Positions 52,040 through 61,189 are shown, counted from the first letter of the stretch. The stretch: 64,000 nucleotides of DNA from JAJDFU01 sp964640855 (GCA_964640855.1 CAZXIX010000004.1:1-64000), one strand, 5' to 3'. Notes: generated by a model from the sequence alone, not told the origin. Numbers and translations: made by a program.

Positions 52040-53002
52040 ATGACGGCCCCAAACTGGGAAGCTTTGCAGCAGGCTCCTCCGAGTCCGCTGGTGCCCTGGC
52101 CGCATCCCCTGGCCGAAGCCAACGGCCTTCGTCTCTGGATCAAGCGGGACGATCTACTGGTACGGGTATCGCTATCAGAAGACCGCTCCTTTTGCGGAAA
52201 CAAGTGGCGAAAGTTAAAATACAACCTCCTGAAAGCCCGGGAAACGGGTAAATCCGGCTTACTGACATTCGGGGGCGCCTACTCCAACCATCTGGCTGCC
52301 GTGGCCGCTGCAGGCTACCTTTTCGGATTCCAAACAGCAGGCATCGTTCGGGGAGAAAGGCCGGAGCCGCTCAATTTGACCCTGGCGAAGGCTTCCCTTC
52401 AGGGGATGCAATTGTTTTTTGTTAACCGCTCGGACTATCGGCTTAAGGAAAAATCGCCCTCCATCCGTAGCATCGTCGAGGCGTTCCGCGAATACTACCT
52501 GATCCCGGAAGGAGGCACGAATGCGCTGGCGCTCCGGGGGTGCCAGGAGCTCGGACTGGAAATAACCCGGCAGTTGGGAAAACCGCCGGATTACCTCGCC
52601 GTATCCATGGGTACGGGCGGTACCGCCGCAGGGCTGATCCGGGGTAGTTCGAAAACCACCCGGGTGAAGGTCTACCCGGCTTTGAAGGGAGACTGGATGG
52701 ATCAGACCCTGGAGGATTTACTTTGCGGTGAAGAACCTCCCGCCACCTGGGAAACGATCCGGGAATATCACCTGGGCGGATTCGCCCGCTTTGACCCGGA
52801 ACTGGTCGATTTCATCCGGCATATGGGTACCCGTTTTCGTCTGCCCCTGGATCCGATATACACGGGCAAACTCTTCCGGGCCGTGCTGCTGGACATCGAA
52901 AAGAAAAGGTACAGCGGCCCAGCCGACCTGGTGATCGTACATACCGGCGGCCTACAAGGGCGTGCCGGTTTTGAGGAACGATATCATTGCTGCTTAAGCT
53001 AA
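52040..53002 (+). CDS. PLP-dependent ACC deaminase / D-cysteine desulfhydrase family protein
   Basis: The 320-residue protein belongs to the fold type II PLP family. GNKWRKLKY provides the Schiff-base Lys55, GGAYSNH near 84-90 supplies the substrate-side loop, and the glycine-rich GTGGTAAG binds the PLP phosphate. Substrates in the family are D-cysteine or 1-aminocyclopropane-1-carboxylate; the sequence does not decide between them. The start ATG lies 1 base after the M16 stop; a TTG at 52016 would overlap that gene. Confidence 0.87.
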   Translation: MTAPNWEALQQAPPSPLVPWPHPLAEANGLRLWIKRDDLLVRVSLSEDRSFCGNKWRKLKYNLLKARETGKSGLLTFGGAYSNHLAAVAAAGYLFGFQTAGIVRGERPEPLNLTLAKASLQGMQLFFVNRSDYRLKEKSPSIRSIVEAFREYYLIPEGGTNALALRGCQELGLEITRQLGKPPDYLAVSMGTGGTAAGLIRGSSKTTRVKVYPALKGDWMDQTLEDLLCGEEPPATWETIREYHLGGFARFDPELVDFIRHMGTRFRLPLDPIYTGKLFRAVLLDIEKKRYSGPADLVIVHTGGLQGRAGFEERYHCCLS

Positions 53003-53033
53003 GAAGGGGCTGCTATGATGGAACAGCCCCTTC
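53003..53033. terminator. Hairpin between convergent genes
   Basis: A perfect 10-bp stem (53003-53012 with 53024-53033) with an 11-nt loop sits between two convergent stops. It lacks a clear T-run on either strand, so terminator function is a guess from position. Confidence 0.45.
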
Positions 53034-53053
53034 CGCCGGCGGGCAAAAGATGC

Positions 53054-55033
53054 TTACATATTGATCCGTCCGTAGCGGACGCCATCCTGGTACTCTACGA
53101 TAAATGCCGAACGGAATCCATTGCTGCGGATTTGATCCAGGGCATTCAGCGCTTCCGATTCAGAGAAAAAGTCACCCACCAGAATCCGGGTCCATTTTTG
53201 CCGGATCAGGTATTCGGTATCAATATGGCCAATGCCTTCAAGAGGGGCCAGTTTATACCGATAACTCGAAAGACTCTTGGCGGTGGCCACCAATTGGATT
53301 TTGTAATAGCGACCCTCATAACGGGTAGCCGTACTGATGTACTCAAAATTATCTCGTGTACCCATCCCGGTCGCGGTGTACTCATTGCCGGAATCGTCGA
53401 TGACCGGCAGAGGCGTATTGGATGCGATGGGTTCTTCGGGCATGACAGGCTGGGTTGCCACCGGTTCTTCTTCTACGGGTACCGGACTCAGGAAAACCGG
53501 TTGGCCATAGACATCCAGGTTCGGGTCTGTCGTGCTGACGGTATAGGAAGTCGGCAAAAATTCGGGAGCGCTGATCTCCAGCGAATAGGTTTTATCTGCC
53601 ACCACTTCGAATTGGTATCCTCCGCTGGCCGTATTCTGGCTACCTACCAAAGACCGGCCGGTTTCGCTGGACTCATAGACCGTAACAGAAGCATTCAGGA
53701 GGGGAGTCTGGGTGGCTTCATTCAGCACCTCGCCCGAGAGCATAACCGGACGACCCGGCAGAATGAAGCTGAAGATATCGTCATCGGTGGTTCCGGTGCG
53801 CATACCTGCAAGCGGACGGTTGGATGCGATGAAGGCACGAGCCCCGAAGAAATTGTAGTAATAGTCGTCTGCCGGGGAGTTGATGGGTTTCCCCGCGTGG
53901 ATGGCATTGCCCCAGCTCCGCATATCCCCCTGGCTGTAGTATACATCGAATCCTCCAATGGTCGGATGGCCGTTGGTGGCAAAATAAAGCGCCCCGGCAT
54001 TGTTGTCGTAGAAAGGGGTGATCTCGTCGCCGATGGTATTGATCGACGGCCCCAGGTTGACGGGTGCGCTGAAGGAAATGACCGATGCGCCCAGGTTGCG
54101 GGTAGCGTACCAGAGGTCCATTTCCCCCGAACCACCGGCCCGGTTGGAAGAGAAGTACAGAATCTCGGTATCCCCTTTGTGGGCAACCGCCGGATGGGTA
54201 TTCGTGGTCCCTTCCAGATTAATGGGCGAGGGAAGGCGTTGAGGACGGCCCCATTGCTGTCCGGTCCGGGTAACGTAATAGATCTCGCAGGGGCTGTCTT
54301 TGACCCGGTAGGGCGTTTCGGCATCGCAAAGGGTAAAATACAGCGTACTGCCATCCGGGGACAAGGCCGCATTTCCGAAATGGCCTTCACTGATCACGGG
54401 AAAATTCTCGGGCATACCTCCCCGGACCCAGCCTCCGTTGGGTTGGGGAGTCGCGGAATAAACCTGGGCACGTCCTTCGCGGGTCGAAGAGAAAAGCAGC
54501 AGGTCCGATAGCATGGCCGGAGCAAATTCTTCTTCGGGAGAATTGATGGCTTTTCCGGGATAAACAACCCGCATGCCCTCCTGAAGCGCCATGGAGCCCG
54601 CCATCTGAGCTCCGAGAATCTCATGCTGGATGACGCGCTCCAGTTTTTCCTTACCTGCGCCGTCATAGCTGCCCGATAATTTCCTCAGGGCCCGAATGGC
54701 AGCCTCGTAGTTGCCTTCGCTTTTGAGGGAGCGGGCGTAATTAAGATTGGCTAATGGAAAATTTTTGGTATCCTCGACGATGAGTCGATAAGAGGCTGAT
54801 GCATTGCGATAATCGCGGGCCTGGAAATAATTTTCCGCTGCCAGAAAAGCCAGTTCCTCTTTTTTGGGTTTGGCTTCGTAAGCCAGAGAGTAAGCTTTGG
54901 CAGCTTTTTCATATTCGAATTCTTCAGCAAAAGCTTCCGCCTCCTTTCGAAGTTTTTTCCAGCTTTGCTTTTCCTGGGCCTCTACGGGCAATACCAGCAC
55001 CAGTATTGCCAGGGCAAGTAAAAGAGATCTCAT
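53054..55033 (-). CDS. PorE-like protein (TPR-PD40-CRD) ending in a SPOR domain
   Basis: The 659-residue product has a signal peptide (SLLLALAILVLVLPVEAQ) and tetratricopeptide-like repeats (about 25-130). A PD40/WD40-like propeller follows (about 155-420, with repeated ALSPDGSTLYF and ILYFSSNRAGG units), then a carboxypeptidase-regulatory-like domain (about 430-510). The C-terminal SPOR domain begins YYKIQLVA and ends SEALNALDQIRSNGF. PorE of T9SS has the same first three parts but an OmpA_C-like domain at the end. Here SPOR, which binds denuded glycans, replaces it. It may anchor a T9SS-related or other envelope complex; the orthology is inferred. Confidence 0.83.
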   Translation of the reverse strand: MRSLLLALAILVLVLPVEAQEKQSWKKLRKEAEAFAEEFEYEKAAKAYSLAYEAKPKKEELAFLAAENYFQARDYRNASASYRLIVEDTKNFPLANLNYARSLKSEGNYEAAIRALRKLSGSYDGAGKEKLERVIQHEILGAQMAGSMALQEGMRVVYPGKAINSPEEEFAPAMLSDLLLFSSTREGRAQVYSATPQPNGGWVRGGMPENFPVISEGHFGNAALSPDGSTLYFTLCDAETPYRVKDSPCEIYYVTRTGQQWGRPQRLPSPINLEGTTNTHPAVAHKGDTEILYFSSNRAGGSGEMDLWYATRNLGASVISFSAPVNLGPSINTIGDEITPFYDNNAGALYFATNGHPTIGGFDVYYSQGDMRSWGNAIHAGKPINSPADDYYYNFFGARAFIASNRPLAGMRTGTTDDDIFSFILPGRPVMLSGEVLNEATQTPLLNASVTVYESSETGRSLVGSQNTASGGYQFEVVADKTYSLEISAPEFLPTSYTVSTTDPNLDVYGQPVFLSPVPVEEEPVATQPVMPEEPIASNTPLPVIDDSGNEYTATGMGTRDNFEYISTATRYEGRYYKIQLVATAKSLSSYRYKLAPLEGIGHIDTEYLIRQKWTRILVGDFFSESEALNALDQIRSNGFRSAFIVEYQDGVRYGRINM

Positions 55034-55059
55034 CGTTTAAGGGATTTTAATTGTTAATA

Positions 55060-55623
55060 TCAAATCAAAAGCTTTTCCACTTGCTGGGGCAAATATGTGT
55101 GTTCCAGTTTCTGCACTTTGCGGGCAATATCATGAGGCTGATCTTCCGACTCGATTGGGCAACTGGCCTGAAAAAGGATGGCACCTTCATCGTAGCGTTC
55201 GTTGACCCAATGAACGGTGATCCCGCTGACGTTGTCCCCCGCCTGATGGACCGCCCGATGCACGTTCATGCCGTACATTCCCTTTCCCCCGTATTTGGGC
55301 AGCAAGGCGGGATGGATGTTGATCATTTTTCCACGGAAATGATCGACCAGATCCGGTGGGATCATCCAAAGAAATCCGGCCAGGACCACTAAGTCCACCT
55401 TATAGGAATGCAAAAGATTCCGGGCGGATTTACCATCGTAAAAGGTATCCCGATCGAAGACCATCCGGTCAACGCCAAAGGCGTCGGCTACACCCAAGAC
55501 CGGAGCGTTCTCTTTATTACTTAGGATCAACACCACCCGAATCCGGGGATGGTGCTGAAAATATTCTAAAATACGTTGAGCGTTGCTGCCTGTACCGGAT
55601 GCCAGAATGGCTACGTGCTTCAA
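55060..55623 (-). CDS. purN: Phosphoribosylglycinamide formyltransferase
   Basis: The enzyme transfers a formyl group from 10-formyl-THF to GAR in purine synthesis. The 187-residue product has VAILASGTGSNAQRI near the start, the catalytic NIHPALLP with Asn and His, and the GITVHWVNERYDEG segment. The expected start at VAILASG is preceded by TTG at 55623 (TTG-Lys-His-Val), and no ATG is near. A farther TTG at 55689 would add 22 atypical residues. It is transcribed alone, between the PorE-like gene and porD. Confidence 0.92.
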   Translation of the reverse strand: MKHVAILASGTGSNAQRILEYFQHHPRIRVVLILSNKENAPVLGVADAFGVDRMVFDRDTFYDGKSARNLLHSYKVDLVVLAGFLWMIPPDLVDHFRGKMINIHPALLPKYGGKGMYGMNVHRAVHQAGDNVSGITVHWVNERYDEGAILFQASCPIESEDQPHDIARKVQKLEHTYLPQQVEKLLI

Positions 55624-55710
55624 AATCGTGCGTCCCAAGCTGGAAAGATACAAATTATCTTCAAGTGGGTCTACCGTCAATCCGGACAAAAAATGCTCCC
55701 TGAGCCCGGG

Positions 55711-56622
55711 TCAAGACCGGATCCTCCGGTACCGGTCGAGGTTGGCCGCGTCGATCTTGGACATCGTCTGGATCACCTGATTCCCTATTTCCCGGGGGGC
55801 ACCCCGGAAGATCTGGATGATCTCCTCGATCTTGGCGTTATTGAACATCTGTAGGACCATCGTATTCCGGAACAGTTGATTGGTTTTGTCCAGTAATTCC
55901 AGCGACTTCAAAATGACGATCTGCCCCTGCGCCGGGTCATTGTGCATCACATCCAGCCCCAGGCGGTGATAGTCGTACCAGGCCCTGCGAAAATCCCGCA
56001 TGCGGGGGTCCAGTATGTTCTGGATGATGAAAAACCGGTTTCGGTTGCCATCTGTAGACTGCCAACCTCCGAAGGCAGCCGCTACCGCTTGAGGGACGTT
56101 ATTCAAAACGCCTTGGGCCTTTTGGAAAAAGGGTTCCCCACCGTAAGGGCTGAAGGAGTCATAATCAAAGCCCAGGATGATATACACGTAGAAGGAAAGA
56201 ATGCTGGACAAATTATTGATGTAGGTGTTTTCGGTGTAAATGATGGGTTGGAATTGCTCGTAATCGAAAGTGACCTGTTTGTCGATGTGATTGATCAAGG
56301 CTGTTTCGTAGTCACTGCCGTATACCGGGCGGGTTGCCGTTATGGCAATCTCTGCGTTAAACCGGGTCTGGGAAATCTCCTCCTGGATCGTGAGCAGGAG
56401 GTTGCAGTTTATCCGTTCCTCCGGCTGGAAGAGATCTTCTGTCCAGCGCTGGTTATTCAGGAATTCCCGGATACTGGTCTCCATGGCCTCGTAAACCTTC
56501 GGGTCTACGATCTGCCGCTTCTGATAGTTGATCCGTACGGTAAAATTAAACTCTTGTGCGGGCAGGGACAGCGTCAGGCAAAGAAACCATCCCGTAAAAA
56601 ACAGACAATACTTACTCGGCAT
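55711..56622 (-). CDS. porD: T9SS-associated protein PorD (DUF4835)
   Basis: The 303-residue product has a signal peptide (LFFTGWFLCLTLSLPAQ) and the DUF4835 family pattern along its length (EFNFTVRINYQKRQIVDPKVY, INCNLLLTIQEEISQTRF, FYVYIILGFDYDSFSPYGG). NCBI-style annotation equates this family with PorD, a type IX secretion accessory protein. Its gene follows coaBC with an 11-base overlap, a neighbourhood conserved in Bacteroidota (bamD-rpoZ-coaBC-porD). The precise role in the secretion machine is not known to me. Confidence 0.88.
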   Translation of the reverse strand: MPSKYCLFFTGWFLCLTLSLPAQEFNFTVRINYQKRQIVDPKVYEAMETSIREFLNNQRWTEDLFQPEERINCNLLLTIQEEISQTRFNAEIAITATRPVYGSDYETALINHIDKQVTFDYEQFQPIIYTENTYINNLSSILSFYVYIILGFDYDSFSPYGGEPFFQKAQGVLNNVPQAVAAAFGGWQSTDGNRNRFFIIQNILDPRMRDFRRAWYDYHRLGLDVMHNDPAQGQIVILKSLELLDKTNQLFRNTMVLQMFNNAKIEEIIQIFRGAPREIGNQVIQTMSKIDAANLDRYRRIRS

Positions 56623-57835
56623 CTTGAGGCATTTGTGCTTCAGAAAGCGCAACGATTTCCGCCAGGATATCCCGGGCCACTTCCTGTTTGGTTTTCAAAT
56701 CGAACCCCCGGACTTCTCCCCGGGCTGCGATCAGGGTAACCTTGTTGGTGTCGTGCCCAAATCCGGCCCCTTCATCTTCCAGTGTATTCAGAACGATCAA
56801 ATCCAGCTTTTTCTTTTTCAGCTTTGCCCGGGCATGCTCGATCCCGTCCTGAGTCTCCAGAGCAAATCCGACCAGGATTTGATCCGCACCTTTCCTTTCG
56901 CCCAGAGAAGCGGCAATATCCGGATTGCGAACCAATCGCAAAGTCCATTCTTCATCCTGGCTTTTGATCTTTTTGCTCTGCGTTTCAGCAGGCCGGTAGT
57001 CGGCAACGGCGGCCGCCAGAATACCGATCTGGCATTGAGAAAAGAGGGCCAGGGCTTGATCTGCCATTTCCCGGGCACTTTCTACGCGATGTACGGATAC
57101 GCCCGGCGCATCTATCGGAAGGGTTACGGGACCAAGGATCAAATCTACTTCTGCTCCCAGGCGCCTCGCCTCGCGAGCCAGGGCGAGCCCCATTTTCCCT
57201 GAGGACCGGTTGCCGAGGAAGCGAACCGGATCCAGCGCTTCGTGGGTCGGCCCGGCAGTGATCAGGACTTTTTTCCCTTGCAAGGGCTCATGGATTTGAA
57301 AAAGGACCTCCAGGTGGTCGAGAATCTCCTCCGGTTCCGCCATCCGCCCCTCGCCGATCAGTCCGCTGGCTAATTCACCATGCCCCACGGGGATCAATCG
57401 ATTGCCGTAAGACTGAAGGCTTTCGACATTGGATCGGGTAGCCGGATGGGTCCACATGTCCAGATCCATAGCCGGCGCAAAGAGGACCGGGCATCGGGCT
57501 GAAAGGTAAACGGCCGTCACCATGTTGTCGCATAAACCCCGGGCCATTTGCGCCAGCGTATTGGCGGTAGCCGGTGCAATGACGTAGGCGTCTGCCCAGA
57601 GGCCCAGATCGACGTGATTATTCCAGCCTTCCTCGCTGCTGACTTCCGAAAAGACCGGACGCCGGGAAAGGGTGCTCAGGGTCAGCGGGCTGATAAATCC
57701 CTTGGCGGCGGCGGTCATCAAAACCTGAACTTCAGCCCCTTGCTTGACGAGCAGGCGAACCAACATGGCCGCTTTGTAGGCTGCAATACTCCCACTGACT
57801 CCCACCAGGATCTTCTTTCCGTCTAACGCTCTCAT
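56612..57835 (-). CDS. coaBC: Bifunctional phosphopantothenoylcysteine decarboxylase/ligase
   Basis: The 407-residue enzyme makes 4'-phosphopantetheine precursors for coenzyme A. The N-terminal CoaC flavodoxin-like domain (1-180) has GSIAAYKAA, catalytic His74 (NNHVDLG) and FAPAMDLDMW. The substrate flap reads LASGLIGEGRM, with Ser in place of the Cys of the E. coli enzyme, as I believe is usual in this phylum. The C-terminal CoaB domain has ITAGPTHEALDPVRFLGNRSSG and a Lys-rich KKKKLD motif. It has its own -7 element behind the rpoZ terminator and overlaps porD by 11 bases. Confidence 0.95.
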   Translation of the reverse strand: MRALDGKKILVGVSGSIAAYKAAMLVRLLVKQGAEVQVLMTAAAKGFISPLTLSTLSRRPVFSEVSSEEGWNNHVDLGLWADAYVIAPATANTLAQMARGLCDNMVTAVYLSARCPVLFAPAMDLDMWTHPATRSNVESLQSYGNRLIPVGHGELASGLIGEGRMAEPEEILDHLEVLFQIHEPLQGKKVLITAGPTHEALDPVRFLGNRSSGKMGLALAREARRLGAEVDLILGPVTLPIDAPGVSVHRVESAREMADQALALFSQCQIGILAAAVADYRPAETQSKKIKSQDEEWTLRLVRNPDIAASLGERKGADQILVGFALETQDGIEHARAKLKKKKLDLIVLNTLEDEGAGFGHDTNKVTLIAARGEVRGFDLKTKQEVARDILAEIVALSEAQMPQDAE

Positions 57836-57843
57836 ATAGGCTT

Positions 57844-57851
57844 CAAAGGTA
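57844..57851 (-). promoter_or_regulatory. Bacteroidota -7 element upstream of coaBC
   Basis: On the minus strand TACCTTTG matches TAnnTTTG and lies 8 bases before the coaBC ATG, immediately after the rpoZ terminator T-run. Confidence 0.45.
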
Positions 57852-57853
57852 TC

Positions 57854-57898
57854 AAAAACAGGCAGACCGGATTTCCTCTCTTTCTGGGAAATCCGGTC
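57854..57898 (-). terminator. Intrinsic terminator after rpoZ
   Basis: A perfect 12-bp stem (57865-57876 with 57887-57898) with a 10-nt loop is followed on the minus strand, after a 6-base spacer, by five T residues (57854-57858). Confidence 0.75.
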
Positions 57899-57929
57899 CG
57901 TCTGTCAGCACATTTGAAAAATTCAAATT

Positions 57930-58280
57930 CTAATCTTCAGCCTCGTCTTCCTGCTTGTCGGTGAAGCGGTGGTAGAGTTCGTCGTGAAGAAACTCCTGAG
58001 TGGCAATGATAGCCGGGTTGGGGAGTTTTTCGTAAAACTTGGAAATCTCGATCTGCTCCTTGTTTTCGCTTACCTCTTCGATCGTTTCGGTAGAGGTTGC
58101 GAACTCCTCCAGTTTATTGTGTAGCTCATGCTTGAGATCTACCCCAACCTGATTGGAACGCTTGGCTATGATAGCCAAGGTCAGGTAGATGTTATTGGTG
58201 TCTTTCACCATATTCCCAATGCTGCGGGCGCTGACATTAGGATCCAACCCTTGCACTTTGTTCTTGATATCCGTCATCAT
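57930..58280 (-). CDS. rpoZ: RNA polymerase omega subunit-like protein
   Basis: The 116-residue protein matches the Bacteroidota omega/Rpb6 form. It has LDPNVSARSIGNMVKDTNNIYLTLAIIAKRSNQ near the N-terminus, in which the NIY...AIIAKRSNQV segment corresponds to the omega core. An acidic C-terminal tail follows. It aids polymerase assembly. It overlaps the bamD 3' end by 44 bases and is followed by an intrinsic terminator, so bamD and rpoZ share a transcript. Confidence 0.85.
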   Translation of the reverse strand: MMTDIKNKVQGLDPNVSARSIGNMVKDTNNIYLTLAIIAKRSNQVGVDLKHELHNKLEEFATSTETIEEVSENKEQIEISKFYEKLPNPAIIATQEFLHDELYHRFTDKQEDEAED

Positions 58281-59121
58281 CCTTGATTTTAAGCTCTTTG
58301 AGCGAGTCTATTCGAATGTCACGTACTTCCTTGGCAAATTCACTTTCCGGATAACGAGCCAGGAATTCCGTTGATTTTTCCAGTACGTCCTGAAAACGCT
58401 CCTCCTTGCGGATCAAAATACTGTTCTCCGCTAACAGATGAGCTGATTTGATAATGTAAAAATTGATCTCCGGCGCATTGTCGGTATCCGGAAAATCCCG
58501 CATCAGGTTCTCCAAACTATGCATCGCTGCCTGGTAGTTGCGCGTGTTGTAGTACATCCGAGCTTGCTCGAAGGCTTTCTTCTCCAATTTTTGGCGAAGC
58601 TCGTCGATCAGCCGGTTGCACAACTCTACCCGATCGCTGTTCGGAAAAGTATTTACGAATAATTGAAAGCCCTCGATCGCCTCCAGGGTGCTGGTTTGAT
58701 CCAGGCGAAAGGAAGGAGACATCTGATAACTCGAATAGGCCGTCATAAAATCCGCTTTTTCGCGTCTGGGGCTGATCGAATACGTATCAGAGAAAGTCTT
58801 GAAATAGTAGGATGCCGTCATATACTGGCCCATATAGTAATAGGTGTAGGCATAATTGAAGTATATATCCTCCGCTTCCGGTTTGCCCCGGTAAGGGCCT
58901 ACAATCAGTTCATACAGGGTCTGGGCCTTTTGATATTTCTCTTCTTCGTAATACGAGTGGGCGGCTTTCAGAATGCGCTCCGGATCACCACTCTGGCGGG
59001 TCGCCTCAAAAGCGCTTTTACAACCTGCCCCCCACAGCAGCCCGAAAAGCATGGCGAAACCCAGGCTGAAGCGATAGGAGAAGAGGTATGGCATCTGAGA
59101 AGGCAAGAAGCTGATTTTCAT
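58237..59121 (-). CDS. bamD: Outer-membrane assembly lipoprotein BamD
   Basis: The 294-residue product starts at the ATG at 59121 and has a lipobox at Cys34 (WGAGC). TPR-like helical repeats follow: ILKAAHSYYEEEKYQKAQTLY, FNYAYTYYYMGQYMTASYYF and FNTFPNSDR-type units. BamD is the essential lipoprotein of the BAM complex that inserts beta-barrels. The family extends further upstream in the open frame but without a signal, so 59121 is preferred. It overlaps rpoZ and has a -7 element 7 bases upstream. Confidence 0.93.
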   Translation of the reverse strand: MKISFLPSQMPYLFSYRFSLGFAMLFGLLWGAGCKSAFEATRQSGDPERILKAAHSYYEEEKYQKAQTLYELIVGPYRGKPEAEDIYFNYAYTYYYMGQYMTASYYFKTFSDTYSISPRREKADFMTAYSSYQMSPSFRLDQTSTLEAIEGFQLFVNTFPNSDRVELCNRLIDELRQKLEKKAFEQARMYYNTRNYQAAMHSLENLMRDFPDTDNAPEINFYIIKSAHLLAENSILIRKEERFQDVLEKSTEFLARYPESEFAKEVRDIRIDSLKELKIKDDDGYQEQSARVGS

Positions 59122-59128
59122 AGGCGTG

Positions 59129-59136
59129 CAAAGATA
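59129..59136 (-). promoter_or_regulatory. Bacteroidota -7 element upstream of bamD
   Basis: On the minus strand TATCTTTG matches TAnnTTTG, 7 bases before the bamD ATG. Confidence 0.45.
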
Positions 59137-59323
59137 AGGTAATTCGTTTAGATAGCAAAGGCCCTTTGAGCAGGGAAAAAAGGCAGCCGATCGATGTAGA
59201 GACGACGGATCGGCCGATAGGGTTGGCCGGGCAGACAAATCCCGGTAAACTCAAAACAGAAGCAGCTTCCCTTTCCTGCTATGGGCCAAATCTTCTTACT
59301 TTTCTCGTCAATTCCCTTTGGCC

Positions 59324-60247
59324 ATGGCCCAGGAAACCTTCAGAATTTTTTACAATCAGCATATTTTTCCGGAATTGCTTCGGATGGAGAGGCAAAGGAA
59401 ACGGCTTTTGCAACTCCTGGCCGGGTCGCTGTTCGTTATCCTGGCCCTGGGTGGTTTCCTGGTCTACCTGGACCTTTTCGTACTGGCTTTATTCATGACT
59501 TTGCCGGTGGCCTTTTATGTGTCTTACCTCGGGTACCGGATCAACCAGTTCAGGCTGACCTTCAAGCCTCGGGTCATGACCCTGATCCTGGATTTCATTG
59601 ACGAGGCACCCAATATCGGTACCCTCTCTTACAGCGCCCAACGCAAGCTCGACCCCGATGTCTTTCATGCCAGCCAGATTTTCGCCACCGACGCTCCCTA
59701 CTATCGGGGAGAGGACTTCATCAGCGGAAGAGTAGGTCATACCATCTTCAGCCTTTGTGAGTTGAGGGTGGAAGAAAATGATCCGGTCAAACCCGGACGA
59801 AGGGACGTTTTCCGGGGCGTCTTTCTTCGGGCTACATTTCCGGATTTTGCCAAGGGCCATATCCAGATCTGGCCCCGCCATCAGCGGCAGCATCTGATGA
59901 AAGCCATCAAGGCTTTTAACCGAAAGGGGGGCGACAATGTGGATCACGAGATCTTGAACCCGGAATTTCGGAAATTATTCATCACCTACGCCACTCAGGA
60001 TACCCCCGTAGCTCGGACCATCACCGAACCAATGCAGACCGAGATCGTTAACTACTGGAAGTTTACAGGCAAGGATATGTACTTTTCCTTTCAGGATCGG
60101 GAAATTTATCTGGCCGTAACCGAACCAAAAGACCTGATGGAACCGTATATATTTAGATCCAATCTCAGCTTTGAATTGGTTCGGGAGTTTTCCTCCGACG
60201 TTCTCCTCCTGTTGCATATTGTCGGGGAGTTTGATCGCACACATTAA
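59324..60247 (+). CDS. DUF3137 membrane protein
   Basis: The 307-residue product starts at the ATG at 59324 (a TTG two codons earlier is in frame). It has two adjacent hydrophobic segments (about 28-47 and 51-70), then a soluble domain with the DUF3137 pattern (VFRGVFLRATFPDFAKGHIQIW). The family has no assigned biochemical role. It is divergent from bamD and followed 21 bases later by the TraB/GumN gene, so the two may be co-transcribed. Confidence 0.8.
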   Translation: MAQETFRIFYNQHIFPELLRMERQRKRLLQLLAGSLFVILALGGFLVYLDLFVLALFMTLPVAFYVSYLGYRINQFRLTFKPRVMTLILDFIDEAPNIGTLSYSAQRKLDPDVFHASQIFATDAPYYRGEDFISGRVGHTIFSLCELRVEENDPVKPGRRDVFRGVFLRATFPDFAKGHIQIWPRHQRQHLMKAIKAFNRKGGDNVDHEILNPEFRKLFITYATQDTPVARTITEPMQTEIVNYWKFTGKDMYFSFQDREIYLAVTEPKDLMEPYIFRSNLSFELVREFSSDVLLLLHIVGEFDRTH

Positions 60248-60268
60248 AACGGTAGCAAAGAAAATCCG

Positions 60269-61189
60269 ATGAAACGTCTTTTATTCCTGGTGGCTATTTC
60301 CTGGCTGATCCTTCTTCCGATCCAGGCCCAATCACAAGATAATTTGCCAAATGCTTTGCTTTGGGAGATATCGGGTGGCGACCTGAAGCACAGTTCCTAT
60401 TTGTACGGGACCATCCACATGATCGATCGGCAGGATTTTTATTTGAGCGATTCGCTGAAGAAAGCCATTGCAGATGCCCAAAAGGTAGTGTTTGAAATAA
60501 ACCTGGAGTCCATGAACGACATGACGGCCATGATGGGGATCATGATGAAAGCCTTTATGCCGGATAATATTTCACTGGAAGATCTACTGAGCCCCGAAGA
60601 GTATCAAATTGTAGTCGACCATTTCGAAGCCATGGGGCTACCCATGATGTTTCTGAACCGCATCAAGCCCATGTTCCTCTCGGTTTTGGCCAGCAACGAT
60701 ATGAGCTACGAAGAGGGAGGCGGGATCACTTCTGCCAATACCGTTTCCTATGAAATGGAGATCATGAAAATCGCCCAGGCCCGGGAGAAGCCCTTTGACG
60801 GGTTGGAGACCCTGGATTTCCAGATGAGCATGTTCGACAGCATACCCTATGAGGTGCAGGCACAAATGCTGGTGGAAACCATTCAGGAGGAAACCGGCGA
60901 AGACGGCGGCAAGCTGGACACCCTCGTTCTGTTGTACAAGCAGCAAAACCTGAACGGTATGGAAAGCCTTTTCCAGTCGGATCAATCCGGCCTGGCTGAA
61001 TTCGAGGACCTGCTGCTGAACAAACGGAATAACAATTGGATCCCCGTTATGCGAAGCATGATGTCCGAAGGGACTACCCTTTTCGCGGTCGGGGCCGGTC
61101 ATCTGGTCGGCAAAAGAGGGGTTATCCGATTGCTGGAAGCAGAAGGCTACACTTTGAAACCCATTCCATTCGATTGGCCCGAAAACTAA
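60269..61189 (+). CDS. TraB/GumN-family protein (TIKI-like protease fold)
   Basis: The 306-residue product has a signal peptide (LLFLVAISWLILLPIQAQ). The family opening is LLWEISGGDLKHSSYLYGTIHM, whose GTIH carries the putative metal ligand, followed by VVFEINLES and the C-terminal FAVGAGHLVGKRGV. TraB/GumN proteins relate to the Tiki metalloproteases through GTxH and GxxH motifs. The substrate is unknown. It follows the DUF3137 gene at 21 bases. Confidence 0.9.
   Translation: MKRLLFLVAISWLILLPIQAQSQDNLPNALLWEISGGDLKHSSYLYGTIHMIDRQDFYLSDSLKKAIADAQKVVFEINLESMNDMTAMMGIMMKAFMPDNISLEDLLSPEEYQIVVDHFEAMGLPMMFLNRIKPMFLSVLASNDMSYEEGGGITSANTVSYEMEIMKIAQAREKPFDGLETLDFQMSMFDSIPYEVQAQMLVETIQEETGEDGGKLDTLVLLYKQQNLNGMESLFQSDQSGLAEFEDLLLNKRNNNWIPVMRSMMSEGTTLFAVGAGHLVGKRGVIRLLEAEGYTLKPIPFDWPEN

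Noticed and set aside
53015..54511. 498-codon plus-strand open frame
   Set aside because: It is antisense to the PorE-like gene whose propeller and SPOR motifs are clear.
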